Part shown: positions 26,826-35,185 of the stretch, one piece after another
Layout: the number at the start of each line of letters is the position of its first letter
Position numbering within the stretch: the stretch's first letter is position 1
NCBI GenBank assembly: GCA_900321425.1
Contig: ONWA01000001.1
Span: 62,001 to 126,000 of the forward strand
Length of the DNA stretch: 64,000 nucleotides
Reading direction: 5' to 3'
From: an uncultured Prevotellaceae bacterium
GTDB taxonomy: Bacteria; Bacteroidota; Bacteroidia; Bacteroidales; Bacteroidaceae
The notes under the pieces: model-generated
What the model saw: the letters and a program-made list of their open reading frames with translations, nothing else
What the model was told of the DNA's origin: nothing
Databases searched by the model: none
Position numbers and translations under genes: made by a program

Positions 26826-28706
26826 ATGATGAATAAAGACACGTTTATCGGTTTCGTACTGATTGGTTTGATACTGATTGGATTCAGTTGGTATAACCAG
26901 CCCTCACAAGAGCAAGTAGATGCCGCACGCATCCAAGATTCTATCGCTGCGGTCATGAAAGAGAATGCCGCCAAAAAGCGTCAGGCAGAAGAAGCTGCCA
27001 GAAAAGCCCAGGCTGAAGCTGCTGCCAAGGGAGACACCACAGCACTCTTCCACGTAGCACTCAACGGTAGCAGTCGACAGGTAACACTGAAAAACAGTAA
27101 GTTGGAACTGACCCTCGACACGAAAGGTGGTGTGATCAAGAAGGCACGCGTTCTTAATTTCAAGGATCGCAATGGCCAGAAAGATGTCACACTCTTTGAG
27201 AAAGACGAGCAGTCGCTGACCTTCATGTTGTCGGGAAAGAACGAGAATATCGTGACCAGTGACCTGTATTTCACCCCCTCGGAGCAGACGGACACCACCG
27301 TCACCATGACGGCTGAGGCAGGCAACGGCGGATCGATTGCCATCAGATACCGACTGGGTAAGGACTATATGCTGAGTATGTCGCTGCAGACCCAAGGGCT
27401 GAGCGGAATGTTTGCCCCCAATTATAATAAGGTAGATATCCAGTGGGACGAGAAATGCCGCCAACAGGAGAAAGGATTCACGTTCGAGAACCGTTATGCT
27501 ACCCTCACCTATAAGGAGAAAAACAGCGGTACCGACTATCTGAACGAAACCAAGGAGATTGTGGACGAGAAGATTGAGTCGAGTCTTGACTGGGTAGCCT
27601 TCAAGAACCAGTTCTTCAGTGCCGTGCTCATCTCCAAGGATGACTTTGCAGCCAACGCCCTGATGACCAGCATCCCACAGGAAAAAGGAACTGGCTATCT
27701 GAAGCAATACACGGCAAAGATGCAGACAGCCTTCGACCCCACCGGTGCCAAAGCCTCGGAGTTTGAGATGTTTATCGGTCCTAACGATTTCCGTCTGCTG
27801 AAAGAAGTAGAGCAAGAGAGCCAGTTTGGCAAGGAGTTGGATATGGAACAGCTGGTATACTTAGGATGGCCGTTGTTCCGCATCATCAACCGCTGGTTTA
27901 CCATCTACGTCTTCGACTGGCTGACAGGTTTCGGATTCAATATGGGTATCGTTCTGATTCTCATCACGCTCCTGTTGAAGGCCATCACCTACCCGATGGT
28001 CAAGAAGAGCTATATGTCGTCGGCCAAGATGCGTGTGCTCAAACCGAAACTCGAAGAGGCCACCAAGCAATACGACAAGCCCGAGGACCAGATGAAGAAA
28101 CAACAGGCGATGATGCAGATGTATTCGCAGTATGGTGTCAGTCCGCTGAGCGGCTGTCTGCCCATGCTCATTCAGATGCCTATCTGGATTGCGATGTTCA
28201 ACTTCGTACCTAACGCCATCCAGCTGCGTGGACAGAGTTTCCTGTGGATCAGCGACCTGTCGACCTATGACCCAATTGTAGAATGGGACACCAATATCTG
28301 GGGCATCGGCGACCACCTGTCACTGACCTGTATCCTGTTCTGTGTAGCCAACGTGCTCTACTCTTATATGTCGATGCGCCAGCAGCGCGACCAGATGGTT
28401 GGTCAGCAGGCTGAGCAGATGAAGATGATGCAGTGGATGATGTACCTCATGCCAGTGATGTTCTTCTTCATGTTCAACGACTACTCCAGCGGTTTGAACT
28501 TCTACTATTTCGTCAGCCTCTTCTTCTCGGCAGCCATCATGTGGACACTGCGTAAGACCACCAACGACGAGAAGCTGCTCGCCATTCTGGAGGCAAACTA
28601 CAAGGCAAACAAGAACAACCCTAAGAAACAAAGCGGACTTGCTGCTCGTCTCGAAGCTATGCAGAAGCAGGCAGAGGAGTTGCAGCGTCAGCGCGGTAAA
28701 AGATAA
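26826..28706 (+). CDS. yidC: Membrane protein insertase YidC
   Basis: This 626-residue protein has the Bacteroidota/Gram-negative YidC layout. An N-terminal membrane helix (FIGFVLIGLILIGFSWYNQP, residues 7-26) is followed by a large periplasmic domain to about residue 350. The conserved membrane core follows, with GFNMGIVLILITLLLKAITY near residue 373, SGCLPMLIQMPIWIAMF near residue 440 and LYSYMSMRQQRDQ near residue 513. A basic C-terminal tail follows. It inserts and folds inner-membrane proteins with or without SecYEG. The S9 peptidase gene follows by five bases, so both are likely co-transcribed. Confidence 0.97.
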   Translation: MMNKDTFIGFVLIGLILIGFSWYNQPSQEQVDAARIQDSIAAVMKENAAKKRQAEEAARKAQAEAAAKGDTTALFHVALNGSSRQVTLKNSKLELTLDTKGGVIKKARVLNFKDRNGQKDVTLFEKDEQSLTFMLSGKNENIVTSDLYFTPSEQTDTTVTMTAEAGNGGSIAIRYRLGKDYMLSMSLQTQGLSGMFAPNYNKVDIQWDEKCRQQEKGFTFENRYATLTYKEKNSGTDYLNETKEIVDEKIESSLDWVAFKNQFFSAVLISKDDFAANALMTSIPQEKGTGYLKQYTAKMQTAFDPTGAKASEFEMFIGPNDFRLLKEVEQESQFGKELDMEQLVYLGWPLFRIINRWFTIYVFDWLTGFGFNMGIVLILITLLLKAITYPMVKKSYMSSAKMRVLKPKLEEATKQYDKPEDQMKKQQAMMQMYSQYGVSPLSGCLPMLIQMPIWIAMFNFVPNAIQLRGQSFLWISDLSTYDPIVEWDTNIWGIGDHLSLTCILFCVANVLYSYMSMRQQRDQMVGQQAEQMKMMQWMMYLMPVMFFFMFNDYSSGLNFYYFVSLFFSAAIMWTLRKTTNDEKLLAILEANYKANKNNPKKQSGLAARLEAMQKQAEELQRQRGKR

Positions 28707-28711
28707 ATGAT

Positions 28712-30892
28712 ATGAAAAAGATGATGACCCTCGTGGCTGTAGCCCTGCTGCTGTCGGCCACTATCGTGAAAGCAGACGACAACGTGAAGATTGGTAAACA
28801 GAACATTACAGTCAAGGGAGGGCTGATGACTCCCGAAGCCCTGTGGGCAATGGGACGTATAGGAGCTGCTGAGGCCTCTGCCGACGGCAAGCAGATTGTC
28901 TATCAGGTAGGTTACTATAGCGTCAAAGCCAACAAGAGTCAGCAGAAGATTGCCATCATCAATGCCGACGGAACCGGTAACACCACGCTCACCACCGGCA
29001 GCAAGAGCGAGACCGATCCCACATGGTATCAGGGTAAGATTGCCTTCCTTTGCGGTGGACAGCTCTGGACCATGAACGCCGATGGTACGGACCGCAAGCA
29101 GATATCCAAGACATCGAAGGATATCGAGGGCTTCAAATTCTCGCCTGATGGCAAGAAAGTGATCCTGCTGCACTCTATCGATTTTCATGAGATCATCAAG
29201 AAGAATCCCGACGACCTGCCCAAGGCTACCGGTCGTTTGGTGACCGACCTGATGTATCGCCACTGGGACCACTACGTAGAGTCCATCCAGCACCCCTTTG
29301 TCTACGAGGTGACAACAAACAACAACCAATTTACAATAACCGATAACGGTATTGATATCCTTGAGGGCGAACCCTACGAATGTCCGATGGAACCGTTTGG
29401 CGGCATCGAGCAGTTGGACTGGAGTACCGACTCCAAGACGATTGCCTATACTTGTCGCAAGAAGATGGGTCTCGCCTACTCCATCTCTACCGACTCTGAT
29501 ATATATATATATAATGTGGACACCAAGGAGACGAAAAACCTCTGTAAGTCCGCCGGTTATCAGGACCCTGAGGTGGACCCCACCAGAACGCTGAGGCATC
29601 AGAGCGTGAACGCCAAGGAAAATCTGAAGAACAATGTGGGTTACGATCAGAACCCCAAGTTCTCGCCCGACGGCAAGTATATTGCTTGGACGTCGATGGA
29701 GCGCGACGGCTATGAGGCCGACCGCCTGCGTCTGTGCGTTTACAACCTGACCACTGGCGAAAAGAAATACGTCACCGAGAGCTTCGACTCGGGTGTCGAT
29801 GACTTCGTATGGAGCGACAGCAAAGATGCCATGATCTATTTCATTGGCGTATGGCATGCTACAGAGAACCTCTATGCCGTAAACTGGAAGGGCGAGTTGA
29901 AGCAGCTCACCAACACCTGGGACGACTTCGGTTCCATCCACCTGATGAACAACGGTAAGCAGTTGCTGATGGAGCGTCATAACTACACATCGCCTGCCGA
30001 CCTGTATATCGTCACTCCCAACTTCAAGAAGCCTGAGAAGACAGAGACCCGACAGCTCACCTTCGAGAACAAGCACATCCTGGATCAGTTAGCTAAGCCA
30101 TCCGTACAACAGCGATGGGTGAAGACCAGCGACGGCAAGGAGATGCTAACATGGATTATCCTGCCGCCCAACTTCGACGAGACGAAGAAGTACCCCACCC
30201 TGCTGTTCTGCGAGGGCGGTCCTCAGAGTCCAGTATCACAGTTCTGGAGCTACCGTTGGAACTTCATGATCATGGCCTCGCAGGGTTACGTGATCGTAGC
30301 TCCCAACCGTCGTGGACTGCCAGGATTCGGTCAGGAGTGGCTGGAGGAAATCTCCGGCGACTGGACCGGTCAGTGCATGAAGGACTATCTGGCAGCCATC
30401 GACGATGCCGCCAACCAACTGCCGTATGTCGACAAGGACCATCTGGGTGCTGTAGGTGCCTCCTTCGGTGGTTTCAGCGTCTACTATCTCGCCGGCACAC
30501 ACGAGAAGCGCTTCAAGGCGTTCATCGCTCACGACGGAGCCTTCAACCTCGCCGCCATGTACCTGGAGACGGAGGAGAACTGGTTCTCGAACTGGGAATA
30601 CGACGAGGCCTACTGGCACCGTCCACAGATGCCCAACGCCAAGAAGACCTACCACGACTCTCCGCACAAGATGGTGGAGAAATGGGATACCCCCATCCTC
30701 TGCATCCATGGTGAGAAAGACTACCGTATCAACTACACACAAGGTATGCAGGCCTTCAATGCCGCCCGCATGAAGGGCATCCCCGCCGAGCTGCTCATCT
30801 TCCCCGACGAGAACCACTGGGTACTGAAGCCCCAGAACGGCATACTCTGGCAGCGCACCTTCTTCAACTGGCTCGACCGCTGGCTGAAATAA
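28712..30892 (+). CDS. S9 family prolyl-oligopeptidase-like peptidase, exported
   Basis: This 726-residue protein has a signal peptide (residues 1-22, cut near VKADD). A beta-propeller with WD40/PD40-like repeats (KFSPDGKKVILL, KFSPDGKYIAWTS) lies around residues 50-450. The C-terminal alpha/beta-hydrolase has the nucleophile in GASFGG near residue 589, Asp in HGEKDYRI near residue 670, and His in ENHWV near residue 705. Members cleave short peptides from the N-terminus in the periplasm. A (AT)7 run at 29499-29513 lies in the coding sequence (SDIYIYN). It sits between yidC and an MFS transporter, which suggests a peptide-use function. Confidence 0.93.
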   Translation: MKKMMTLVAVALLLSATIVKADDNVKIGKQNITVKGGLMTPEALWAMGRIGAAEASADGKQIVYQVGYYSVKANKSQQKIAIINADGTGNTTLTTGSKSETDPTWYQGKIAFLCGGQLWTMNADGTDRKQISKTSKDIEGFKFSPDGKKVILLHSIDFHEIIKKNPDDLPKATGRLVTDLMYRHWDHYVESIQHPFVYEVTTNNNQFTITDNGIDILEGEPYECPMEPFGGIEQLDWSTDSKTIAYTCRKKMGLAYSISTDSDIYIYNVDTKETKNLCKSAGYQDPEVDPTRTLRHQSVNAKENLKNNVGYDQNPKFSPDGKYIAWTSMERDGYEADRLRLCVYNLTTGEKKYVTESFDSGVDDFVWSDSKDAMIYFIGVWHATENLYAVNWKGELKQLTNTWDDFGSIHLMNNGKQLLMERHNYTSPADLYIVTPNFKKPEKTETRQLTFENKHILDQLAKPSVQQRWVKTSDGKEMLTWIILPPNFDETKKYPTLLFCEGGPQSPVSQFWSYRWNFMIMASQGYVIVAPNRRGLPGFGQEWLEEISGDWTGQCMKDYLAAIDDAANQLPYVDKDHLGAVGASFGGFSVYYLAGTHEKRFKAFIAHDGAFNLAAMYLETEENWFSNWEYDEAYWHRPQMPNAKKTYHDSPHKMVEKWDTPILCIHGEKDYRINYTQGMQAFNAARMKGIPAELLIFPDENHWVLKPQNGILWQRTFFNWLDRWLK

Positions 30893-30990
30893 TTTTCCTG
30901 AGCTTGGGGAAATGATCAAAACAGTTAGGAGAAAATCCCCGAACCAGGCGAAAAATGTGTATCATAGAATAACCATAAATAGACAAAATA

Positions 30991-32610
30991 ATGACTCAAG
31001 CAATTCAAAAGACACTACGCGACTCTGCCGCAATGCGATGGACAGCCCTGCTGCTGCTGGCCCTGGCCATGTTCTGCAGCTACATCTTCATGGACATCCT
31101 CTCTCCCATCAAGGACCTGATGCAGGAGACGCGCGGCTGGGACTCTACCGCCTTTGGTACGATGCAAGGCTCCGAGGTATTCCTCAACGTCTTCGTCTTC
31201 TTCCTCATCTTCGCAGGTATCATCCTCGACAAGATGGGTGTTCGCTTCACGATGGTACTCTCGGCTACCGTCATGTTCATCGGCGCCTGCATCAAGTGGT
31301 ATGCCGTGAGCGAGGCGTTTGCCGGCAGCGGACTGGCGACATGGTTTACCGACAACCTCAACTACATCCCCGGCTTCGACGAGCTGGGCGTTTCTCCCTT
31401 CTATCAGGGTATGCCCGCCTCGGCTAAGTTTGCCGCCTGCGGATTCATGATCTTCGGTTGCGGCTGCGAGATGGCAGGTATCACCGTGAGCCGTGGTATC
31501 GTGAAATGGTTCAAGGGTCGCGAGATGGCCCTGGCGATGGGTAGCGAGATGGCCCTGGCCCGTTTGGGTGTGGCCACCTGTATGATCTTCTCACCCTTCT
31601 TTGCCCGTCTGGGCGGTGAGGTGAGCGTCAGCCGCAGCGTAGCCTTCGGTGTGGTACTGTTGTGCATCGCCCTCATCATGACCATCGTCTACTTCTTCAT
31701 GGACCAGAAGCTCGATGCACAGACTGGTGAGGCTGAGGAGAAGGACGATCCTTTCAAAGTCAGCGACATCGGCAAGATTCTTAGCGATAGCGGTTTCTGG
31801 CTCGTGGCCCTGCTCTGCGTGCTCTACTATAGCGCCATCTTCCCCTTCCAGAAGTATGCGGTGAATATGCTGCAGTGTAACCTCACCCTGACCGAGCCCG
31901 GCAGTGATTCGTTCTGGGCCAGTCCGTCGGTAACCATCCTGCAATATGTCTTCATGCTGTTGGTGGCTGTCACCGGTTTCGCTTCCAACTTCCAGAAGCA
32001 GAGCACCAAGCGGTTTGCCCTCTTAGGCATCTCGATTGCCGCCCTCGTTATCTATTGCTATATGGGCTTCATGCGCCAGACGGCAGAGAGCATCTTCGCC
32101 GTATTCCCCCTGTTGGCCGTGCTCATCACCCCGATCTTAGGCAACTATCTCGACAACCACGGCAAAGCGGTATCGATGCTCATCCTGGGTTCGCTGCTGC
32201 TCATCGGCTGTCACCTGACGTTTGCCTTCGTGCTGCCCCTGTTCAAGGGTAGCGTTGTGGGGGGCGTCATCGTAGCCTATGCCACCATCCTGGTGCTGGG
32301 AGCCTCGTTCTCGCTGGTGCCCGCCTCGTTGTGGCCCTCGGTACCCAAGCTGGTCGATGCTAAGGTGATCGGTTCGGCCTACGCGCTGATCTTCTGGATT
32401 CAGAACATCGGTCTGTGGCTGTTCCCACTGCTGATTGGTAAGGTGCTTGACGCCACCAACCCTGCCGGTGTAAGTGCCACCGAGCTCGACTATACCGCTC
32501 CGCTGGTGATGCTGGCCTGCCTGGGGGTGGCTGCCCTGATTCTCGGCTTCGTGCTGAAGGCTGTCGACAAGAAGAAAGGCATCGGTCTGGAGGAACCCAA
32601 TATTAAGTAG
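30991..32610 (+). CDS. MFS transporter (MFSD1-like)
   Basis: This 539-residue protein has 12 or so hydrophobic helices and the MFS layout. GIILDKMGVRFTMVL near residue 76 is the loop 2-3 motif, and a second-half helix pair runs through ASLWPSVPKLVDAKVIGSAY near residue 448. That block and the IFWIQNIGLWLFPLLIG that follows resemble the eukaryotic and bacterial MFSD1 group, whose characterised member carries dipeptides. With an S9 peptidase 98 bases upstream, uptake of di- or tripeptides is a reasonable inference. DUF1846 follows by four bases. Confidence 0.82.
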   Translation: MTQAIQKTLRDSAAMRWTALLLLALAMFCSYIFMDILSPIKDLMQETRGWDSTAFGTMQGSEVFLNVFVFFLIFAGIILDKMGVRFTMVLSATVMFIGACIKWYAVSEAFAGSGLATWFTDNLNYIPGFDELGVSPFYQGMPASAKFAACGFMIFGCGCEMAGITVSRGIVKWFKGREMALAMGSEMALARLGVATCMIFSPFFARLGGEVSVSRSVAFGVVLLCIALIMTIVYFFMDQKLDAQTGEAEEKDDPFKVSDIGKILSDSGFWLVALLCVLYYSAIFPFQKYAVNMLQCNLTLTEPGSDSFWASPSVTILQYVFMLLVAVTGFASNFQKQSTKRFALLGISIAALVIYCYMGFMRQTAESIFAVFPLLAVLITPILGNYLDNHGKAVSMLILGSLLLIGCHLTFAFVLPLFKGSVVGGVIVAYATILVLGASFSLVPASLWPSVPKLVDAKVIGSAYALIFWIQNIGLWLFPLLIGKVLDATNPAGVSATELDYTAPLVMLACLGVAALILGFVLKAVDKKKGIGLEEPNIK

Positions 32611-32614
32611 AGAT

Positions 32615-34078
32615 ATGAAGATAGGATTCGACAACGACAAGTACCTGAAGATTCAGTCAGAACATATCCGCGAGCGCATCGCCCAGTTCGACGGCAAGCT
32701 CTATCTGGAGCTGGGCGGCAAGCTCTTCGACGACCATCACGCCTCGCGTGTGCTCCCCGGTTTCAAGCCCGACTCGAAACTGCGGATGTTCGGACAGCTT
32801 CGCGACCAGCTGGAGATTGTCATCGTGGTGAGTGCCGACGATATTGAGAAGAACAAGGTGCGTGCCGACCTGGGTATCACCTACGACGAGGACGTGCTCC
32901 GTCTGCGCGACGAGTTTATGAGCCGCGACTTCATGGTGGGCTCCGTCGTCATCACCCACTACGACGGTCAGCGTGCCGCCGACCAGTTCCGCCACCGTCT
33001 GGAGCGCATGGGCATCAAGTCGTATATCCACTACCTCATCGACGGCTATCCCCACAACGTGGAGCTCATAGCCAGCGACGAGGGCTTCGGCAAGAACGAC
33101 TATGTGGAGACCTCGCGCGAGCTGGTGATCGTCACCGCACCGGGACCGGGCAGCGGCAAGATGGCCGTGTGCCTCAGTCAGCTGTACAACGAGAACAAGC
33201 GTGGCGTGCGTGCCGGCTATGCGAAGTTCGAGACCTTCCCCGTATGGAACCTGCCGCTGAAGCACCCCGTGAATATCGCCTACGAGGCAGCCACCGCCGA
33301 CCTGAACGACGTGAACATGATCGACCCATTCCACCTGGAGGCCTACGGGAAGACGGCGGTCAACTACAACCGCGACATCGAGATCTTCCCCGTGCTCAAC
33401 GCCCTCTTCGAAGGCATCTACGGCGAGAACCCCTATAAGTCGCCTACCGATATGGGCGTCAATATGGTGGGCTTCTGCATCAGCGACGACGAGGTGTGCT
33501 GCCAGGCCTCACGCGACGAGATTATCCGCCGCTTCTACGACGCCACGAACAAGATGGCCGACGGCGCCGACAACGAGAACGAGGTGAACAAAATCCGTCT
33601 GCTCTTCAACCAGGCGAAGATCAACACCGCCACCCGCAAGGTGACCGTTGCCGCCTACGAGAAGAAGATACAGAGTGGTCACAATGCCGCCGCCATCGAA
33701 CTCGAGGACGGCACCATCATCACCGCCAAGTCGTCGCCGCTGCTCGGTTGCAGCGCCGCCCTGCTGCTCAACGCCACGAAGTATCTGGCTGGCATCGACC
33801 ACGAGGCGAAGCTCATCCCGCAGTCGATGATAGAACCCATCCAGAAGACGAAGATAGAATACCTGGGCGGCAAGAACCCCCGACTGCACACCGACGAGGT
33901 GCTCGTGGCGCTCAGCGTGCTCTCGCAGAACGACGAGCAGTGCCGACAGGCGCTCGCCCAACTGCCGCAGTTGCGCGACTGTCAGGTGCACTCCACCGTG
34001 ATGCTCAGCGAGGTGGACCGTAAGATTTTCAAGAAGCTGGGCTGCGGACTGACCTGCGATCCGGTGAGGAAGAAATAA
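32615..34078 (+). CDS. DUF1846 domain-containing protein
   Basis: This 487-residue cytoplasmic protein matches the DUF1846 family along its length. It starts KIGFDNDKYLKIQSEHIRER and has TAPGPGSGKMAVCLSQLYNE near residue 174, a P-loop-like glycine-rich segment. It then has YKSPTDMGVNMVGF near residue 276. The biochemical role is not established, though the glycine-rich loop suggests nucleotide or phosphate binding. It follows the MFS gene by four bases and the operon ends at the terminator at 34156-34191. Codon use is GC-rich and ordinary for this part of the window. Confidence 0.93.
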   Translation: MKIGFDNDKYLKIQSEHIRERIAQFDGKLYLELGGKLFDDHHASRVLPGFKPDSKLRMFGQLRDQLEIVIVVSADDIEKNKVRADLGITYDEDVLRLRDEFMSRDFMVGSVVITHYDGQRAADQFRHRLERMGIKSYIHYLIDGYPHNVELIASDEGFGKNDYVETSRELVIVTAPGPGSGKMAVCLSQLYNENKRGVRAGYAKFETFPVWNLPLKHPVNIAYEAATADLNDVNMIDPFHLEAYGKTAVNYNRDIEIFPVLNALFEGIYGENPYKSPTDMGVNMVGFCISDDEVCCQASRDEIIRRFYDATNKMADGADNENEVNKIRLLFNQAKINTATRKVTVAAYEKKIQSGHNAAAIELEDGTIITAKSSPLLGCSAALLLNATKYLAGIDHEAKLIPQSMIEPIQKTKIEYLGGKNPRLHTDEVLVALSVLSQNDEQCRQALAQLPQLRDCQVHSTVMLSEVDRKIFKKLGCGLTCDPVRKK

Positions 34079-34155
34079 TCGCTGCGTTAAGAAAAAATAA
34101 CCCAAAAGCGCCACGATTTTTAAAAAATTGGTGCACGAAAGCTGAAAAAATGATA

Positions 34156-34191
34156 AAAAACGGCGGAAGGATTTTACCTTTCGCCGTTTTT
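34156..34191 (+). terminator. Rho-independent terminator after DUF1846
   Basis: A 15-base near-perfect stem (AAAAACGGCGGAAGG with CCTTTCGCCGTTTTT) has a six-base loop and a T-run. The A-rich left arm means it can work in both directions. Confidence 0.85.
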
Positions 34192-34252
34192 GCTGTCTGA
34201 TGAGTAAATACTTGCAGGTAAAAAATTAAATGTTTCACTCAAAAAAAAAGAA

Positions 34253-34807
34253 ATGAATATGAAAAAGATTGTTAGTATCGTATGCTGCGCCATCATGATG
34301 GCCGTATGCACCGCTCAAGCACAGGATAACCAGGATAACCAGCCCAGAAAGAAGGGCTTCAACCCCGAACAGATGATCGAGAAGAAGGCACAGCGTATCT
34401 GTCGCGAGCTGGCCCTCGACGACGCCACCGCCAAGAAGTTCACCGAGACCTTCCGCGAGTACAAGAAGGAGCTCAAGGCACTCCGCACCAAGGACTGCTG
34501 CGACGCTAAGAAGGACGGCAAGAAGGATCTCACCGAGGCCGAGGCCGCACAGATGCTGAAGGCTCGTTTCGAGATGCAGGAAAAGACCCTCTCACTCCAG
34601 AAGAAATACTACGACAAGTACAGCAAGTTCCTCACCCAGAAGCAGATTATGCGCATCTACGAGATGGAGAAGCCCCATGGCGACGGCCACGGCAAGCAGC
34701 GCTTCGGCAAGCCCGGTCAGTTCGGACAGATGAAGGGTGCCAAGATGGGAAAAGGTATGCAAAGAAAAGGCATGAACGGCAAGGGCTACGAAGGACAGCA
34801 AGAGTAG
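34253..34807 (+). CDS. Spy/CpxP-like exported helical protein
   Basis: This 184-residue protein has a signal peptide (KKIVSIVCCAIMMAVCTAQA, cut before QDNQD). The rest is highly charged and helical. It has MIEKKAQRICRELALDDATA near residue 39, TLSLQKKYYDKYSKFLTQKQ near residue 108, and a Gly/Lys/Met-rich tail (GKGMQRKGMNGKG). The L-T-x-x-Q style (SKFLTQKQI) is like the LTxxQ motif of Spy and CpxP periplasmic chaperones. A second ATG two codons later could be the start. It is followed by its own terminator at 34870-34904. The chaperone role is inferred. Confidence 0.75.
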   Translation: MNMKKIVSIVCCAIMMAVCTAQAQDNQDNQPRKKGFNPEQMIEKKAQRICRELALDDATAKKFTETFREYKKELKALRTKDCCDAKKDGKKDLTEAEAAQMLKARFEMQEKTLSLQKKYYDKYSKFLTQKQIMRIYEMEKPHGDGHGKQRFGKPGQFGQMKGAKMGKGMQRKGMNGKGYEGQQE

Positions 34808-34869
34808 TTTAATTGTAAAGTAGTTAGTAAGATTAGTAGTTTAGTTGTTCATAAGATTAGTAAGTAAAC

Positions 34870-34904
34870 AAAAGAATCTCGAGCTCAGCTCCGAGATTCT
34901 TTTT
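34870..34904 (+). terminator. Rho-independent terminator after the Spy-like gene
   Basis: A perfect 12-base stem (AAAAGAATCTCG with CGAGATTCTTTT) has a 10-base loop and a T-run. It precedes the CTAG array by five bases. Confidence 0.85.
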
Positions 34905-34909
34905 GTTTT

Positions 34910-35006
34910 CTAGGTTTTCTAGCTTTTCTCTAGATTTTCTAGGATTTTCTAGATATGCTAGATTTTCTAGATATTCTAGGATTTCTAGGATTTCTAGGAT
35001 ATCTAG
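34910..35006. repeat. CTAG-rich array with 9-base period
   Basis: Eleven CTAG tetramers start at 34910, 34919, 34930, 34939, 34949, 34958, 34967, 34976, 34985, 34994 and 35003. Spacing is 9 bases in eight of the ten intervals (the others are 10 and 11). The unit is close to GATTTTCTAG or GATTTCTAG. CTAG is normally rare in bacterial genomes, so this is not a chance cluster. Function unknown. Confidence 0.85.
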
Positions 35007-35116
35007 CTCTTCTAAGAGATAAGCTTTAGTTTAGTTGTGAATAATAAAGCTACCCTCGTTATAAGAGGACGCGGCAACTGTGCGATATGTCGTGAAATCC
35101 GCTGAACCTATCGCAT

Positions 35117-35171
35117 AAAAACTCCGCCGGTCTGCACCATTATATATATTATATAGCGCAGCCCGGCGGAG
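35117..35171 (-). terminator. Terminator of the epimerase-like gene
   Basis: On the minus strand a 14-base stem with one mismatch (CTCCGCCGGGCTGC with GCAGACCGGCGGAG) has an AT-rich loop and is followed by TTTTT. It starts about 15 bases after the stop at 35186. Confidence 0.8.
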
Positions 35172-35185
35172 GTATGAGGGGAAAT

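Larger units (their letters stand above)
34808..35185. other. 378-base gap holding two terminators and a CTAG-rich array
   Basis: No gene is seen. The gap holds the terminator at 34870-34904, the 9-base periodic CTAG array at 34910-35006 and the minus-strand terminator at 35117-35171. Before the first terminator lies a TTAGTAAG/TTAGTAGT-rich stretch with no visible function. Confidence 0.65.

Noticed and set aside
26904..27815. 303-residue open frame on the minus strand
   Set aside because: Antisense to yidC; Leu/Gly/His-rich composition of the kind produced by reading a conserved gene backwards.
28688..30076. 462-residue open frame on the minus strand
   Set aside because: It lies fully opposite the S9 peptidase gene, whose motifs and signal peptide are clear. 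The long antisense frame follows from GC-rich codons.
34910..35006. Coding repeat or CRISPR
   Set aside because: The 9-base units have no spacers, and no start codon or ribosome site precedes them; stops occur in the flanking frames.
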